A stretch of 64,000 bases of DNA from Pseudoglutamicibacter albus. Its GTDB lineage: Bacteria > Actinomycetota > Actinomycetes > Actinomycetales > Micrococcaceae. A program made the translations under genes and the position numbers. The DNA lies in NCBI RefSeq assembly GCF_031458175.1, contig NZ_JAVDXX010000001.1, forward strand, positions 2,158,851 through 2,222,850. The letters are read 5' to 3'. Under the pieces are notes generated by a model. The model did not search any database. It had not been told where the DNA came from and worked only from the letters and a program-made list of their open reading frames with translations. Positions 35,177 to 43,918 of this stretch are shown here, one piece after another (positions within the stretch are counted from its first letter, which is position 1; each line of letters starts with the position of its first letter).

Positions 35177-36622
35177 TTAGGCGGAGGCGCCCGTCCAGCC
35201 GTCTACTAGCCCCATGCCGAAGAACACGAGGAAGAACCCGGCGACGACCCACATGAGTGGGTGGATGTCTTTGATGCGGCCTTGGACGAGGCGCACGAAC
35301 ACGTATGCGATGAAGCCTGCGCCGATGCCGTCTGCGATGGAGTAGGTGAACGGCATCATCAGGATCGTGAGGAACGCTGGTAGTGCGATGCCGATGTCGT
35401 CCCAGTCGATGTTGGTGACTTGGCTCATCATGAGGAACCCGACGGTCACGAGGGCCGGAGCTACGGCTTCGAATGGCACGAATTGCACGAGCGGGGTCAG
35501 GAACATCGCGAGCAGGAACAGCACACCGGTGACGATGGCCGCGATACCTGTGCGCGCACCTTCAGCAATACCGGCGGAGGATTCGACGAAGATCTGGTTG
35601 GAGGAAACGCCCGCGCCACCACCGGCGACGGCGCCTGCCGCGTCGACGAGAAGCACGCGGTCCACGTTCTCTATGTGCCCGTCTTTGTCGATGGTGCCGG
35701 CGGCGGTCGCGAGGCCGACCATGGTGCCCATCGCGTCGAAGAAGATGGAGAGCAGGATCACGAACACCAGCAGGATCGCGGCGACCGCGCCGATGGACGA
35801 CGGGGTGAACGCTTCTACAACGTTTGCTTGGCCGATGAGGGAGAGGTCAGGTAGCTGCCACGTGAAGTTCTGGCCTGGGACGACGAGCGCCCACCCTGTT
35901 GGGTTGTCTTCGCCGCCGGCGCCGATTTTGAGGGTTGCTTGCAGGATGTTCGCGAGGATCGCGGAGGCGATGATGCCGATGAGGATGGCGCCGCGGACTT
36001 TGCGGACCATGAGGGCGATGGTGAGGAACAGCCCGAAGAGGAAGACGAGGGTTGGCCAGCCGACGAGTCGGCCGTTGATGCCAAGCGTTACGACGGTGCC
36101 TGGGCCGGCGCGTACGAAGCCTGCGTTGACGAGGCCGATCAGCGTGATGAAGGCGCCGATACCTACCACGATGGCGGTTTTAAGCCCTGCGGGGACGGCG
36201 TTGAAGACCGCTGTTCGGAACCCTGTGAGGACGAGGATGAACATGATGGTACCGGCGATGACGACCAGGCCCATCATTGCTTGCCATGAGAGTCCGGGGT
36301 TGGTTGCGACGGTGACGGCTACGAGCGCGTTGACGCCGAGGCCTGTTGCGAGGGCGAAGGGTTGTTTCGCCCAGAGGCCCATGACGATTGAGAGGAGGCC
36401 GCCTACGAATGCGGTTGCGGCTGCGACTCGGGCGATGCCGAGTTCGTAGCCGTTGGTGTCGGCGCCTTGGAGGATGAGCGGGTTGAGGACGACGATGTAG
36501 CTCATCGCGAAGAATGTTGCGAAACCGCCGCGGATTTCGCGGCCGAGTGTTGAGCCCCGTTCGGTGAGCTTGAAGTATGTGCTGAGCCCACTGGTGGCTT
36601 GATTGGTGCGTGCTGATGACAT
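35177..36622 (-). CDS. NCS2-family purine (guanine/hypoxanthine) permease
   Basis: 481 residues, about 12-13 membrane segments. The N-terminus TYFKLTERGSTLGREIRGG, then FATFFAMSYIVVLNPLIL, and the later FFDAMGTMVGLA and SSNQIFVESSAGIAEGARTG are typical of AzgA-like nucleobase permeases. ATG 36622 gives the family's usual length; the open frame extends 42 codons upstream but those lack family resemblance. Confidence 0.93.
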   Translation of the reverse strand: MSSARTNQATSGLSTYFKLTERGSTLGREIRGGFATFFAMSYIVVLNPLILQGADTNGYELGIARVAAATAFVGGLLSIVMGLWAKQPFALATGLGVNALVAVTVATNPGLSWQAMMGLVVIAGTIMFILVLTGFRTAVFNAVPAGLKTAIVVGIGAFITLIGLVNAGFVRAGPGTVVTLGINGRLVGWPTLVFLFGLFLTIALMVRKVRGAILIGIIASAILANILQATLKIGAGGEDNPTGWALVVPGQNFTWQLPDLSLIGQANVVEAFTPSSIGAVAAILLVFVILLSIFFDAMGTMVGLATAAGTIDKDGHIENVDRVLLVDAAGAVAGGGAGVSSNQIFVESSAGIAEGARTGIAAIVTGVLFLLAMFLTPLVQFVPFEAVAPALVTVGFLMMSQVTNIDWDDIGIALPAFLTILMMPFTYSIADGIGAGFIAYVFVRLVQGRIKDIHPLMWVVAGFFLVFFGMGLVDGWTGASA

Positions 36623-37040
36623 GTTGTGAATTCTACTGTTTGCGCGGGCGCGTGTGGGGCTTGATGTCGCGGGTTTGCGTGGTGTTGGTGGTTCCTTTGG
36701 GTTGGTTGCGTCCGATGCGGGGCGGGCTTGGTATGGATGTAGGGCCACTCAGGTGAATGGAATTAGTCTCGCTCATTATTCAATTTAGTGTTGATTATGT
36801 AGTGATTTCTTCAATGATTTGTCTGTGTATATTTCGGCTCCTTGGGGAGTGAGATCTTCGCTGAGCAGGCGCGGTGCCATAGGCTTCTTTATGGCTTGCA
36901 TTGCGGTACATGACCTGCTACAGACTCGTGGCCTGATGGACGCTATTTCGTCACTTTGTTTTCTCTATATTCTCTATACCCGGCTGGTATCATTAAAGCG
37001 TTACATCAATCCACGAATCGCAAGAAAAGGGTGGAGTTCA
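36623..37040. other. Divergent promoter region
   Basis: 418 bp between divergent permease and SDR genes. The right part (36770-36990) is markedly AT-rich, unlike surrounding DNA, and is a likely promoter region. An open frame reads through from 36819 into the SDR gene but encodes nothing recognisable. Confidence 0.5.
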
Positions 37041-37853
37041 ATGGCTCGAGTTATTGTCGTAACAGGTGCTGGGTCTGGGATCGGTAAAGCCACTGCGGAT
37101 CTTCTGAAACAGCGTGGCGAAACCGTGATCGGCGTCGATTTGAAGGGTGCTGACCTCGAAGTTGACCTAAGCAACGCAGAGTCGCTGCAGGCCATGGTCG
37201 ACAAGATCAGCGAGGAACACGGCCATATTGATGCGATTGTCGCCAACGCAGGTACCGCATCGCAGACTCCGCTCGACGTCAAAGTGAACTTCTTTGGGGC
37301 TATTGACACGATTGAATCGCTCAAGCCTCTGCTTGAGAAGTCGGAGAACCCACGCGTAGCTGTTACCGCGTCGGCTGCTTCCCTCCAGCCAACTGATACC
37401 AACCTTGTGAACCTGCTGCTGGAGGGCAAGCGTGAAGAAGCCGTCGAGTACGGCGCTGCGCTCGCTGAGAAGAGCCAGGAGATCGGTTACGCGAACTATT
37501 CGGCATCGAAGCGTGCCATCGCGACCTGGGTCCGTAAGGTCGCACCGACCGAGGAATATGCCGGCAAAGGCATTGCAATCAACGCGGTAGGCCCAGGTGT
37601 TGTGGAAACCCCGATGACCAAGGACCTTCTGGCAACCGAGGAAGGCCGCAAGGCTGTGCTGGGCGTCATGCCGGCTCCGCTGAACGGTGCTGTCAAGCCG
37701 GAAGCGGTTGCTGAAGTGCTCGCGTTCCTCGTATCTGAAGGTAACCGTTCGATGGCCGGCCAGATCATTTACGTGGACGGCGGCTTCGACAGCTTGGATC
37801 AGGGCCGCGGCGCGGACCTCTGGCATGCCCCGAAGCGCATGGACGAAGTATAA
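37041..37853 (+). CDS. Short-chain dehydrogenase/reductase
   Basis: 270 residues. Cofactor motif TGAGSGIGKATADLL, the NAG motif (IVANAGTAS), and catalytic YxxxK in YANYSASKRAIATW. Asp after beta-strand 2 (GVDLKGADLEVDL) favours NAD over NADP. Resembles 3-alpha-hydroxysteroid dehydrogenase-type SDRs, with VGPGVVETPMTKDLL. AAGGGTGGAG precedes ATG 37041. Substrate unknown. Confidence 0.9.
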   Translation: MARVIVVTGAGSGIGKATADLLKQRGETVIGVDLKGADLEVDLSNAESLQAMVDKISEEHGHIDAIVANAGTASQTPLDVKVNFFGAIDTIESLKPLLEKSENPRVAVTASAASLQPTDTNLVNLLLEGKREEAVEYGAALAEKSQEIGYANYSASKRAIATWVRKVAPTEEYAGKGIAINAVGPGVVETPMTKDLLATEEGRKAVLGVMPAPLNGAVKPEAVAEVLAFLVSEGNRSMAGQIIYVDGGFDSLDQGRGADLWHAPKRMDEV

Positions 37854-38000
37854 AGCCATCGGAATATAAGGCGTCTAAGCCTGCGCCGCAGTGAGGCTGA
37901 CGTGCTTCATCTGTCTCGCTGTTGCCGGCGCCGTTGTCGCCGGCCGCGGACTTTAGGTGGCAGTTGCCGGCGGCCGCGAATATAGTGGCCAGCGCATCGT

Positions 38001-38035
38001 CAGTGTCGGGGAGCATCAGTTGTTCCCCGGCACTG
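38001..38035 (+). terminator. Hairpin after the SDR gene
   Basis: CAGTGTCGGGGA (38001-38012) pairs with TCCCCGGCACTG (38024-38035) over 12 bp with one G-T pair; no strong T run. Confidence 0.65.
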
Positions 38036-38119
38036 TGTCGTTAACAGCAAGTCTTTAACAGCATCGCGCGTAAGCCGTGACCAGCATCGCGCGCATCCCC
38101 CACACCACCCGCCCCAACT

Positions 38120-38148
38120 TAATCTTTAGCATCGTGAGTGTTGTTATT
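38120..38148 (+). repeat. Dyad repeat, forward copy
   Basis: TTTAGCATCGTGAGTGTTG followed by TTATT; both arms carry one substitution from the consensus. Confidence 0.8.
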
Positions 38149-38250
38149 AATCTCGGATTTTTATTCAATGGATTCTCCCCGTGAGGTGCGTTTGGCCTGT
38201 ACGGTGGAGGTAAAGCGTGCAAAGCGCAATGAATCTGTAGGAGTTTCACC

Positions 38251-39375
38251 ATGACCGATACCCCAGAGAACACCCCAACCCCGAACACCGGTGAACCGAA
38301 CGTTGATACGTCGGCCTTGGATTTGGCTGCGATCCGTCTGGAGGCCCGGAAGCAGGAGGACAGCCGCAACCGTGAGGAGGCGCAGAAGAAAAACACGCCT
38401 GGCGCTGGAGCTGTAGTGGTGGGTGTCGATGGTTCCGAGCAGTCGCTGGAGGCCCTTGCGTGGGCGGCGGCTGAAGGTGGGCGTCGTGATCTGCCTGTTG
38501 AGGCCGTGATGTCCTACACGATCCCAACGTTCGTTGCTACCGCGATGGATGCCGGCTATTCGGCTTTGGATGATGAGACGTTGCGTTCCGGCGCGGAGAC
38601 GGTTTTGCGTGAGGCGCTTGCGGATCTGGATCGGCGCCGTCGTGAGAACCCGGAGATGCCATTCGCTCCGGCTGACCGTGTGCGTGCGTATGTTGAGACG
38701 GGCGACGCGGCGGGCACTTTGCTGGAGTATTCGCAGCACGCCGAGATGGTTGTGATGGGAGCCCGCGGCCGTGGCGGTTTCTTTGGCCGTATTTTGGGTT
38801 CGGTTGCTTCGGCTGTTCCACCGCACGCGCATTGCGCGACCGTTGTGGTTCCGAAGGGTTCGTTGGCTCGTAAGGAGGCATCGGACACGGTGGTGGTTGG
38901 TGTCGATGGTTCGACGGCGGCTCGCTTGGCGATGTTGGATGCGGCTCAGGAGGCTGTGGCTCGCGGGTGTGAGTTGAAGGTTGTGTGGGCTTTGCCGCCG
39001 CTTTCGGGCACCCAGATGTGGGCGGCATCTGCGATGGACCAGCAGTCGGTGGTCCGCGAGATGAATACGCAGCTTTCTGCAGCGGCTGATTGGTTGCGTC
39101 ACCACTTTGATGGTTTGCTTGTTTCGACTGCTGTTGTTGAGGGTGTGCCTGCGCAGGTTTTGATTGAGGAATCGAAGCGGGCACGCTTGCTGATTACGGG
39201 TACGCGTGGTCGTGGCGGTTTCGCGGGCATGCTGTTGGGTTCCACATCGCAGTCGGTTTTGAACCATGCGAAGTGCCCGGTTCTTGTGGTTCCTGCGCGT
39301 AAGGATGAGCGTATCGAGAACCGTGGCGAGTTCGGCCCGATGCCGCAGGAAGAAGCCGAAGGCGAAAAGAAGTAG
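38251..39375 (+). CDS. Tandem universal stress protein (UspA family)
   Basis: 374 residues with two Usp domains (about 52-208 and 212-350). Each ends with the ATP-binding motif: GARGRGGFFGRILGSV and GTRGRGGFAGMLLGST, then VVVP or VLVVP. The first 50 residues are a hydrophilic tail and the last 25 are acidic. GTAGGAG lies at a good distance before the ATG. Expected to bind ATP and act in stress or dormancy responses. Confidence 0.95.
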   Translation: MTDTPENTPTPNTGEPNVDTSALDLAAIRLEARKQEDSRNREEAQKKNTPGAGAVVVGVDGSEQSLEALAWAAAEGGRRDLPVEAVMSYTIPTFVATAMDAGYSALDDETLRSGAETVLREALADLDRRRRENPEMPFAPADRVRAYVETGDAAGTLLEYSQHAEMVVMGARGRGGFFGRILGSVASAVPPHAHCATVVVPKGSLARKEASDTVVVGVDGSTAARLAMLDAAQEAVARGCELKVVWALPPLSGTQMWAASAMDQQSVVREMNTQLSAAADWLRHHFDGLLVSTAVVEGVPAQVLIEESKRARLLITGTRGRGGFAGMLLGSTSQSVLNHAKCPVLVVPARKDERIENRGEFGPMPQEEAEGEKK

Positions 39376-39445
39376 CCGCGCGTTCGCGGGCGGTTGCGTG
39401 GCTTCTGAAGCCGCGGTTCTGTAGCGGTCTTCTATAACAGTAGCG

Positions 39446-39490
39446 GGGCCTGGTCATGCCGGTGGCATGGTCAGGCCCTGTTGCTTTTTA
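39446..39490 (+). terminator. Terminator after the stress-protein gene
   Basis: GGGCCTG (39446-39452) / CAGGCCC (39472-39478) with an inner ATGCC/GGCAT stem, then TGTTGCTTTTT. Confidence 0.8.
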
Positions 39491-39491
39491 A

Positions 39492-39549
39492 AACCTTTGG
39501 CATCGTGAGTGCTGAAACTATTTCAGCACTCACGATGCCAAAGGTGAGT
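39492..39549. repeat. Perfectly paired dyad repeats
   Basis: Forward arm 39494-39517 and reverse arm 39521-39544 are perfect complements over 24 bp with a 3-base loop. Both carry the TTTGGCA variant and the centre TCGTGAG. Lies between convergent genes. Confidence 0.95.
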
Positions 39550-39558
39550 TAGCGGGGC

Positions 39559-41565
39559 TTAGTAGCGGGCCGCTAGCGGGTAGATGTTGTTGACGTAGCT
39601 GATTGGGGTTACGCCGATGCCGGCGCGCGGGTTGCGTGCGTGGACTACTTGTCCGTTGCCGACGTAGATCGCTACGTGGTAGATGCCGGACGGTGCGCCG
39701 TTGTTGGAGGAGAACACGAGGTCTCCGACCTGCAGGTTCTTGAGGCTGACTTGCTGCGGCGCCCCGGTGAACTGTGCGCTCGCTACGCGCTGGGTGGAGA
39801 TCCCGGACTGGCGGAATGCGTTCTGCACGAAGGACGAGCAGTCGAAGTAGCGTGGGCCGTTCGCCCCGAACACGTAGCCGTATCCCTGCGAGCCTGCGAT
39901 GTTGAGTGCCCAGTTGAGGGCGGCCTGCTTACCGGCGCCTGCACGCGCAGCTTGCTTCTTCTTCGCAGCGGCTTTCTTGGCTTGCGCCTTCTGAGCGGCA
40001 GCCTTCTTGGCGGCGGCCTTCTGCTGGGCGGCTCGCTGCTGAGCCGCCTTCTTAGCGGCTTGTTCCTTGGCTTTCTTCGCGGCAGCTTGCTTTGCGGCGG
40101 CCTTGCGGGCTTCTTCAGCTTTTTTGGCTGCGGCACGCTGCTCGGCTGCGCGCTTTTCTGCAGCCTTCCGGTCAGCTTCGGCACGAGCTGCTTCTTGCTT
40201 GGCCTTCTGTTCAGCGGCCTTGCGGGCCTCTTCGGCCTTCTTCGCGGCAGCCTCACGCTCAGCGGCTTCACGCTCGAGGCGTTCGCGCTCTGCCTTCTTC
40301 GCTTCTTCAGCCTTGCGCTGGGCTTCTTCCTGCGCCTTGCGGGCCTCTTCAGCCTTCTTGGCGGCTTCGGCTTGCTCAGCTTCAAGCTGCTTACGCTTCT
40401 CTTCTGCCTGGCGTTGCTTCTCGGCCTGTTCGGCAGCTTCGCGTTCGGCAGCGGCGCGGGCGGCTTCTTCTTCGGCCTTGCGTTGGGATTCTGCTAGTTC
40501 TTCATCGCCTGGCCCGGCAGGAGCTTCAGATTCCGACGGGGTAGCGGCTTCTTCTGTACCGTCACTGTCAGCATCGGAGGCAGCGCCATCATCGCTAGCG
40601 CCGGCATCGGCGGCTTGGGTGCCAGTATCGCCGGTGTCCCGGACGCTGGCGGGGCGTTCGATGCCGTCAACGGTGGTGTTTGCCTGTTCAGCGGCCTCGC
40701 GTTCAGCTTCAGCGCGGGCGGCTTCGGCTTGGGCGCGGGCTTCTTCTTCACGCTGTGCTGCCTGGGCGGCTTCGAATTCGCGCTGGAGGCGTTCGTCTTC
40801 CCGCTTCTGGAACGCCTTGGCTTCTTTCGCGCGGGTGGTCCCGTTGAGGTCTGCGAGGCGGTCAAGCAGCTCGTTCTGGTCCGCGGTGGTTTCTAGGACG
40901 GTGACGCGGGTTTCCGCTGCGACCTTCTGCGCCTTCGTTTCGGCTTCGGTCTGTTCGCCGAGCGCCTTCTCGGCGGCGCGAGCGGTGGCTTGCGCGTAGG
41001 CGTCCCATTGCTTGGCTAGCTCGGTCGCGTTGCGGGCGGTAGCGAGGTCGCGGGCGCGGGCGTCGGAGAGGTGACGTAGCGCGTCGGAGCGGTTCAGGAT
41101 CTCCTGCGGGTTCTCTGCGGCCAGCAGCTCCCCTGGGTCTACGTTGAGGCCGCCGTTGCGGTAGGTCTCAGAGGCGATGCGGCCGAGGTCTTTACCTGCA
41201 CGCTGTTCGGCTTCGCGTGCGGCTTCGAGTTCGCGCTTGGCCTCAGCGGCTTCTTCGCTCTTGCGTACTGCGCGCTGCTGTGCGGCGCTGAGAGCGTCCC
41301 AGGCGAGTTGTGCGTTGGCCTGGGCGGTGTTGAGGTTCAGCGACGTCTGTGTCAGTTGCGTCTCGAGGGTGTGCCGCATGTCCTTGGCGGCAGTGGGGTT
41401 GAGTTTTGCGGTTTTGACTTCGTGCGCGGACGGTACGCTGGCGCGCTGTTTTTGCACAGGCTTTGTGGTGGGGGCGCCAGGGAACGCGGATGCGGTGCCG
41501 ACGAAGGTGGTTGCGGTGATCGCTACGGCGGTGACCGCTGCGGCAAGGCGGAATCGCTGTGCCAT
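39559..41565 (-). CDS. Secreted NlpC/P60 peptidoglycan endopeptidase with long coiled coil
   Basis: 668 residues. Signal peptide (1-27), then two coiled-coil stretches: about 55-300 and an extreme Ala/Lys/Glu-rich segment of about 190 residues (about 355-545), with an acidic Ser/Asp-rich break near 310-350. The C-terminal NlpC/P60 domain (about 550-668) has catalytic Cys576 (YFDCSSFVQNAF), His630 (GIYHVAIYVGNG) and His642 (VVHARN). This is the RipA/CwlO-like layout, with a coiled coil that in relatives interacts with or is gated by FtsEX-like partners. Cleaves peptide stems in the wall. AAAGGA precedes the ATG. Confidence 0.93.
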   Translation of the reverse strand: MAQRFRLAAAVTAVAITATTFVGTASAFPGAPTTKPVQKQRASVPSAHEVKTAKLNPTAAKDMRHTLETQLTQTSLNLNTAQANAQLAWDALSAAQQRAVRKSEEAAEAKRELEAAREAEQRAGKDLGRIASETYRNGGLNVDPGELLAAENPQEILNRSDALRHLSDARARDLATARNATELAKQWDAYAQATARAAEKALGEQTEAETKAQKVAAETRVTVLETTADQNELLDRLADLNGTTRAKEAKAFQKREDERLQREFEAAQAAQREEEARAQAEAARAEAEREAAEQANTTVDGIERPASVRDTGDTGTQAADAGASDDGAASDADSDGTEEAATPSESEAPAGPGDEELAESQRKAEEEAARAAAEREAAEQAEKQRQAEEKRKQLEAEQAEAAKKAEEARKAQEEAQRKAEEAKKAERERLEREAAEREAAAKKAEEARKAAEQKAKQEAARAEADRKAAEKRAAEQRAAAKKAEEARKAAAKQAAAKKAKEQAAKKAAQQRAAQQKAAAKKAAAQKAQAKKAAAKKKQAARAGAGKQAALNWALNIAGSQGYGYVFGANGPRYFDCSSFVQNAFRQSGISTQRVASAQFTGAPQQVSLKNLQVGDLVFSSNNGAPSGIYHVAIYVGNGQVVHARNPRAGIGVTPISYVNNIYPLAARY

Positions 41566-42015
41566 GTAAGAAGTCCTTTTGTCCGGGAAAGCTCTAAATG
41601 GACTGAATAGTGAAGCTCGTTTGTCACAGGAAAATCACAATTCAGCAAAGGTCTCCAAGACACTTTACGAAACTTCCATCACGTTGGCAACACTAAGAAC
41701 ATAATCCCCACTATTCACATGAGTCACATGAGTAACATCCGTCCCATGTTTTCATCTTTGGCAACGTAATTGCTGTTATTCGTCGAGGCAGCGGGTGGGT
41801 GACTTTCGTGCCCGTGTTGCCGCCGTAACGTTTCCGTAACCTCGTTGCGAGGCTGGTGCTTCTCCGCCGCGGATCACGCGGCAGCGTGGCCAATAGCAGC
41901 ACTGTTGATGCCGAAGGTTTAGCTAGGGGAGGGGCGGGTGCAATCTGGGGCGTTCCTTCGAGTAACGAAAAGGAATGTGTGCAACGGTGGTGCAGTGGGC
42001 GCTTAGAGTAGACGT
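41566..42015. other. Divergent intergenic region of the wall hydrolase and nagB
   Basis: The first 190 bp are the AT-richer leader/promoter of the hydrolase. I looked for a c-di-AMP (ydaO) riboswitch, which often precedes such genes in actinobacteria, and did not find its conserved blocks. The rest is a widely spaced dyad repeat pair and the nagB promoter. Confidence 0.5.
41753..41921. repeat. Widely spaced dyad repeat pair
   Basis: Forward copy 41753-41780 (TTTGGCAACGTAATTGCTG) and reverse copy 41891-41921 (AGCAGCACTGTTGATGCCGA), with 110 bp of unrelated sequence between, giving the layout of a small element with terminal inverted repeats. Confidence 0.8.
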
Positions 42016-42807
42016 ATGGACGTGATCATCTCTAAGACAAGAACAGACGCTGAGAAAAAGGCTGGCGCCGCCGTTGTTGACGCCATCCGCCGTAAGCCAG
42101 ATTTGGTTCTGGGTTTGGCCACCGGCTCTTCGCCGATCGGTATTTACAACTATGTCGCGGAACATATTCGCGACCACGGGTTGGATGTTTCGAAGATCAC
42201 GTGTTTCGCTTTGGACGAGTACATCGGGCTAGAGCCGACCCACCCGGAGTCGTATCACGCTGTTTTGAAGAAGTACGTGATTGATCAGTGGGGTTTGCGG
42301 CCAGAGCAGGTTTTTGTGCCGAACGGTATGGCTGAAGATCCGCGCGCTGAGGCCGATAATTACGAGGCCGAGATGGCTAAGCGTGGTTTCGCTGACCTTC
42401 AGATTGTCGGCATTGGCAGCAACGGCCATATTGGTTTCAATGAGCCGGGTTCGGCGCTGGGTTCGCGTACTCGTGTCAAGACGTTGCATCCGCAGACGCG
42501 ACAGGATAATTCCCGGTTCTTCGATAACGATATTGACGCGGTACCGGTCCACTGCATCACGCAGGGTATCGGCACTGTTATGGACGCGGACCGCGTGCTC
42601 ATGATCGCGACGGGTGCGGCTAAGGCTGTTGCGGTTGCGGGCATGGTTGAGGGGCCTGTGGCTGCGATGGTCCCGGCGTCGGCTCTTCAGTTCCATCGCC
42701 GCTGTGATGTTTATGTCGATGCGGTGGCTGGTGCTGCGTTGAAGGCGCGTGATTACTATGATTTCGTTTCCGAGAATGAGGACGCGATTCCGAGCCCGCG
42801 CCGCTGA
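42016..42807 (+). CDS. nagB: Glucosamine-6-phosphate deaminase
   Basis: Converts glucosamine-6-phosphate to fructose-6-phosphate and ammonia. 263 residues. Motifs: VLGLATGSSPIGIYNYV (phosphate loop), CFALDEYIGL (catalytic Asp), GIGSNGHIGFNEPGS with the catalytic His region, and LMIATGAAKA. Stands alone, without nagA or a PTS gene nearby. Transcription ends at the repeat-pair hairpin that follows. Confidence 0.96.
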   Translation: MDVIISKTRTDAEKKAGAAVVDAIRRKPDLVLGLATGSSPIGIYNYVAEHIRDHGLDVSKITCFALDEYIGLEPTHPESYHAVLKKYVIDQWGLRPEQVFVPNGMAEDPRAEADNYEAEMAKRGFADLQIVGIGSNGHIGFNEPGSALGSRTRVKTLHPQTRQDNSRFFDNDIDAVPVHCITQGIGTVMDADRVLMIATGAAKAVAVAGMVEGPVAAMVPASALQFHRRCDVYVDAVAGAALKARDYYDFVSENEDAIPSPRR

Positions 42808-42832
42808 ATCTACATAATCCGCTACTCCCTTT

Positions 42833-42900
42833 TTCATCTTCGGCATCGTGTGTGCTGTTATTTCGGTCGTGGAATAACAGCACACACGATGCCGAAGGTT
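42833..42900. repeat. Perfectly paired dyad repeats after nagB
   Basis: Arms 42838-42862 and 42873-42897 are perfect complements over 25 bp with a 10-base loop; both carry the centre TCGTGTG, found in no other pair here. Lies between convergent genes. Confidence 0.95.
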
Positions 42901-42949
42901 TTAATCAGGGAGGTTTAGGCGGGCGGGGCCGCCTGTGTTGCTGGGGCTT

Positions 42950-43318
42950 TTAGCCCCACCCGAGTTCGTGGAGCTCGGCTTCGCTGAATCCGAGGTGGTG
43001 TCCGATCTCGTGAACGAACGTGATGTGGAGTTCCCGGACGATGTCCGTCCAGTTTGAGCATGTCTCTTCGAATGTGTTCTTGAATAGGACGATGCGGTCC
43101 GGGAGTTGCCCTATTTCGTTTTCGCCGCGTTCGGTGAGTGGGGTGCCGTCGTAGTAGCCGAAGGTGAGGCCGTGGGGATCCTCACTCAGTTCCGGTTCGG
43201 GGGTGTCTTCGATGAAGATCTGGATGTTGTTCATCGCGCGCGTCAACTCTTCCGGGAGCTGCTCGTAGACGGAGTGCGCGGCGTACTCGAAAGCTTCGTT
43301 GGTGACACGGAAAGCCAT
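42950..43318 (-). CDS. Zincin-like metallopeptidase family protein
   Basis: 122 residues. The zinc-binding HExxH motif is in FVHEIGHHLGFSEAELHELG close to the C-terminus, and GLTFGYYDGTPLTER is the other conserved block of this small cytoplasmic family (formerly DUF1025). Substrate unknown. Length is typical. Confidence 0.92.
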   Translation of the reverse strand: MAFRVTNEAFEYAAHSVYEQLPEELTRAMNNIQIFIEDTPEPELSEDPHGLTFGYYDGTPLTERGENEIGQLPDRIVLFKNTFEETCSNWTDIVRELHITFVHEIGHHLGFSEAELHELGWG

Positions 43319-43453
43319 GTTTCCACCATAAGCAACGCAGGCTGGCTGGCCGATTAAACCCCGGATTTCCGCGGTTCTAGGTTAAATCTTGTGCTCGATT
43401 AGTCTACGTGGCGTTTATGCACTACACTGGTATCTCGGTGCACAACGCACTAG

Positions 43454-43526
43454 GCCCCCATCGTCTAGCGGCCTAGGACACCGCCCTTTCACGGCGGCGG
43501 CACGGGTTCGAATCCCGTTGGGGGTA
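43454..43526 (+). tRNA. tRNA-Glu (anticodon TTC)
   Basis: Acceptor GCCCCCA (43454-43460) / TGGGGGT (43519-43525), discriminator A. The anticodon loop CTTTCAC gives TTC, and the T arm is CGGGTTCGAATCCCG. First of three tRNAs in a row. Confidence 0.96.
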
Positions 43527-43600
43527 CGTTCAAAACTTTGGATTTGGACTGCAGGATAAGTCCTGATAGAGTTTTGACCTTGTGAGCGTATTCGCTTCAC

Positions 43601-43674
43601 GGCCCTGTAGCGCAGTTGGTTAGCGCGCCGCCCTGTCACGGCGGAGGTCGCGGGTTCAAGTCCCGTCAGGGTCG
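43601..43674 (+). tRNA. tRNA-Asp (anticodon GTC)
   Basis: Acceptor GGCCCTG (43601-43607) / CAGGGTC (43667-43673), discriminator G. The anticodon loop CTGTCAC gives GTC, and the T arm is GCGGGTTCAAGTCCCGT. Follows tRNA-Glu by 74 bp. Confidence 0.97.
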
Positions 43675-43723
43675 CAAGATCTTCGAAAGAAGTATCTGAA
43701 CGGCCATCGCAAGATGGCCGTTC

Positions 43724-43796
43724 GGCTCTGTAGCTCAGTTGGTAGAGCGTTCGACTGAAAATCGAAAGGTCACCGGATCGACGCCGGTCGGAGCCA
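43724..43796 (+). tRNA. tRNA-Phe (anticodon GAA)
   Basis: Acceptor GGCTCTG (43724-43730) / CGGAGCC (43789-43795), discriminator A. The anticodon loop CTGAAAA gives GAA. The T-loop reads GGATCGACGCC, with A where T54 usually stands, a known feature of actinobacterial tRNA-Phe. Last of the Glu-Asp-Phe cluster. Confidence 0.95.
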
Positions 43797-43802
43797 CGTC
43801 CG

Positions 43803-43833
43803 AAACCCCCACCCCGCGTGGGGGTTTCTTTTT
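43803..43833 (+). terminator. Terminator of the tRNA cluster
   Basis: AAACCCCCAC (43803-43812) / GTGGGGGTTT (43818-43827), loop CCCGC, then CTTTTTG. Confidence 0.92.
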
Positions 43834-43918
43834 GTCTGCTGCCTTACCGGCCTAGGCTGCTACCTACGATGCGGGTTAAGGGTCAAAATGTGTGTCTGGT
43901 TTGGGTGTGTTGCGGGGG

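Larger units (their letters stand above)
37854..38250. other. Intergenic region with terminator and repeats
   Basis: Holds GC-rich palindromic GCCGGC clusters (37925-37980), the terminator hairpin at 38001, a direct repeat CAGCATCGCGCG (38059-38070 and 38082-38093), a dyad repeat at 38120 and the promoter of the stress-protein gene. No gene seen. Confidence 0.6.

Noticed and set aside
36819..37040. N-terminal extension of the SDR protein by 74 codons.
   Set aside because: The extension has no family match; the ATG at 37041 has a good ribosome-binding site and starts the normal SDR fold.
41566..41760. Possible c-di-AMP riboswitch before the NlpC/P60 gene.
   Set aside because: The conserved GGGGGA-type and other ydaO blocks are absent.
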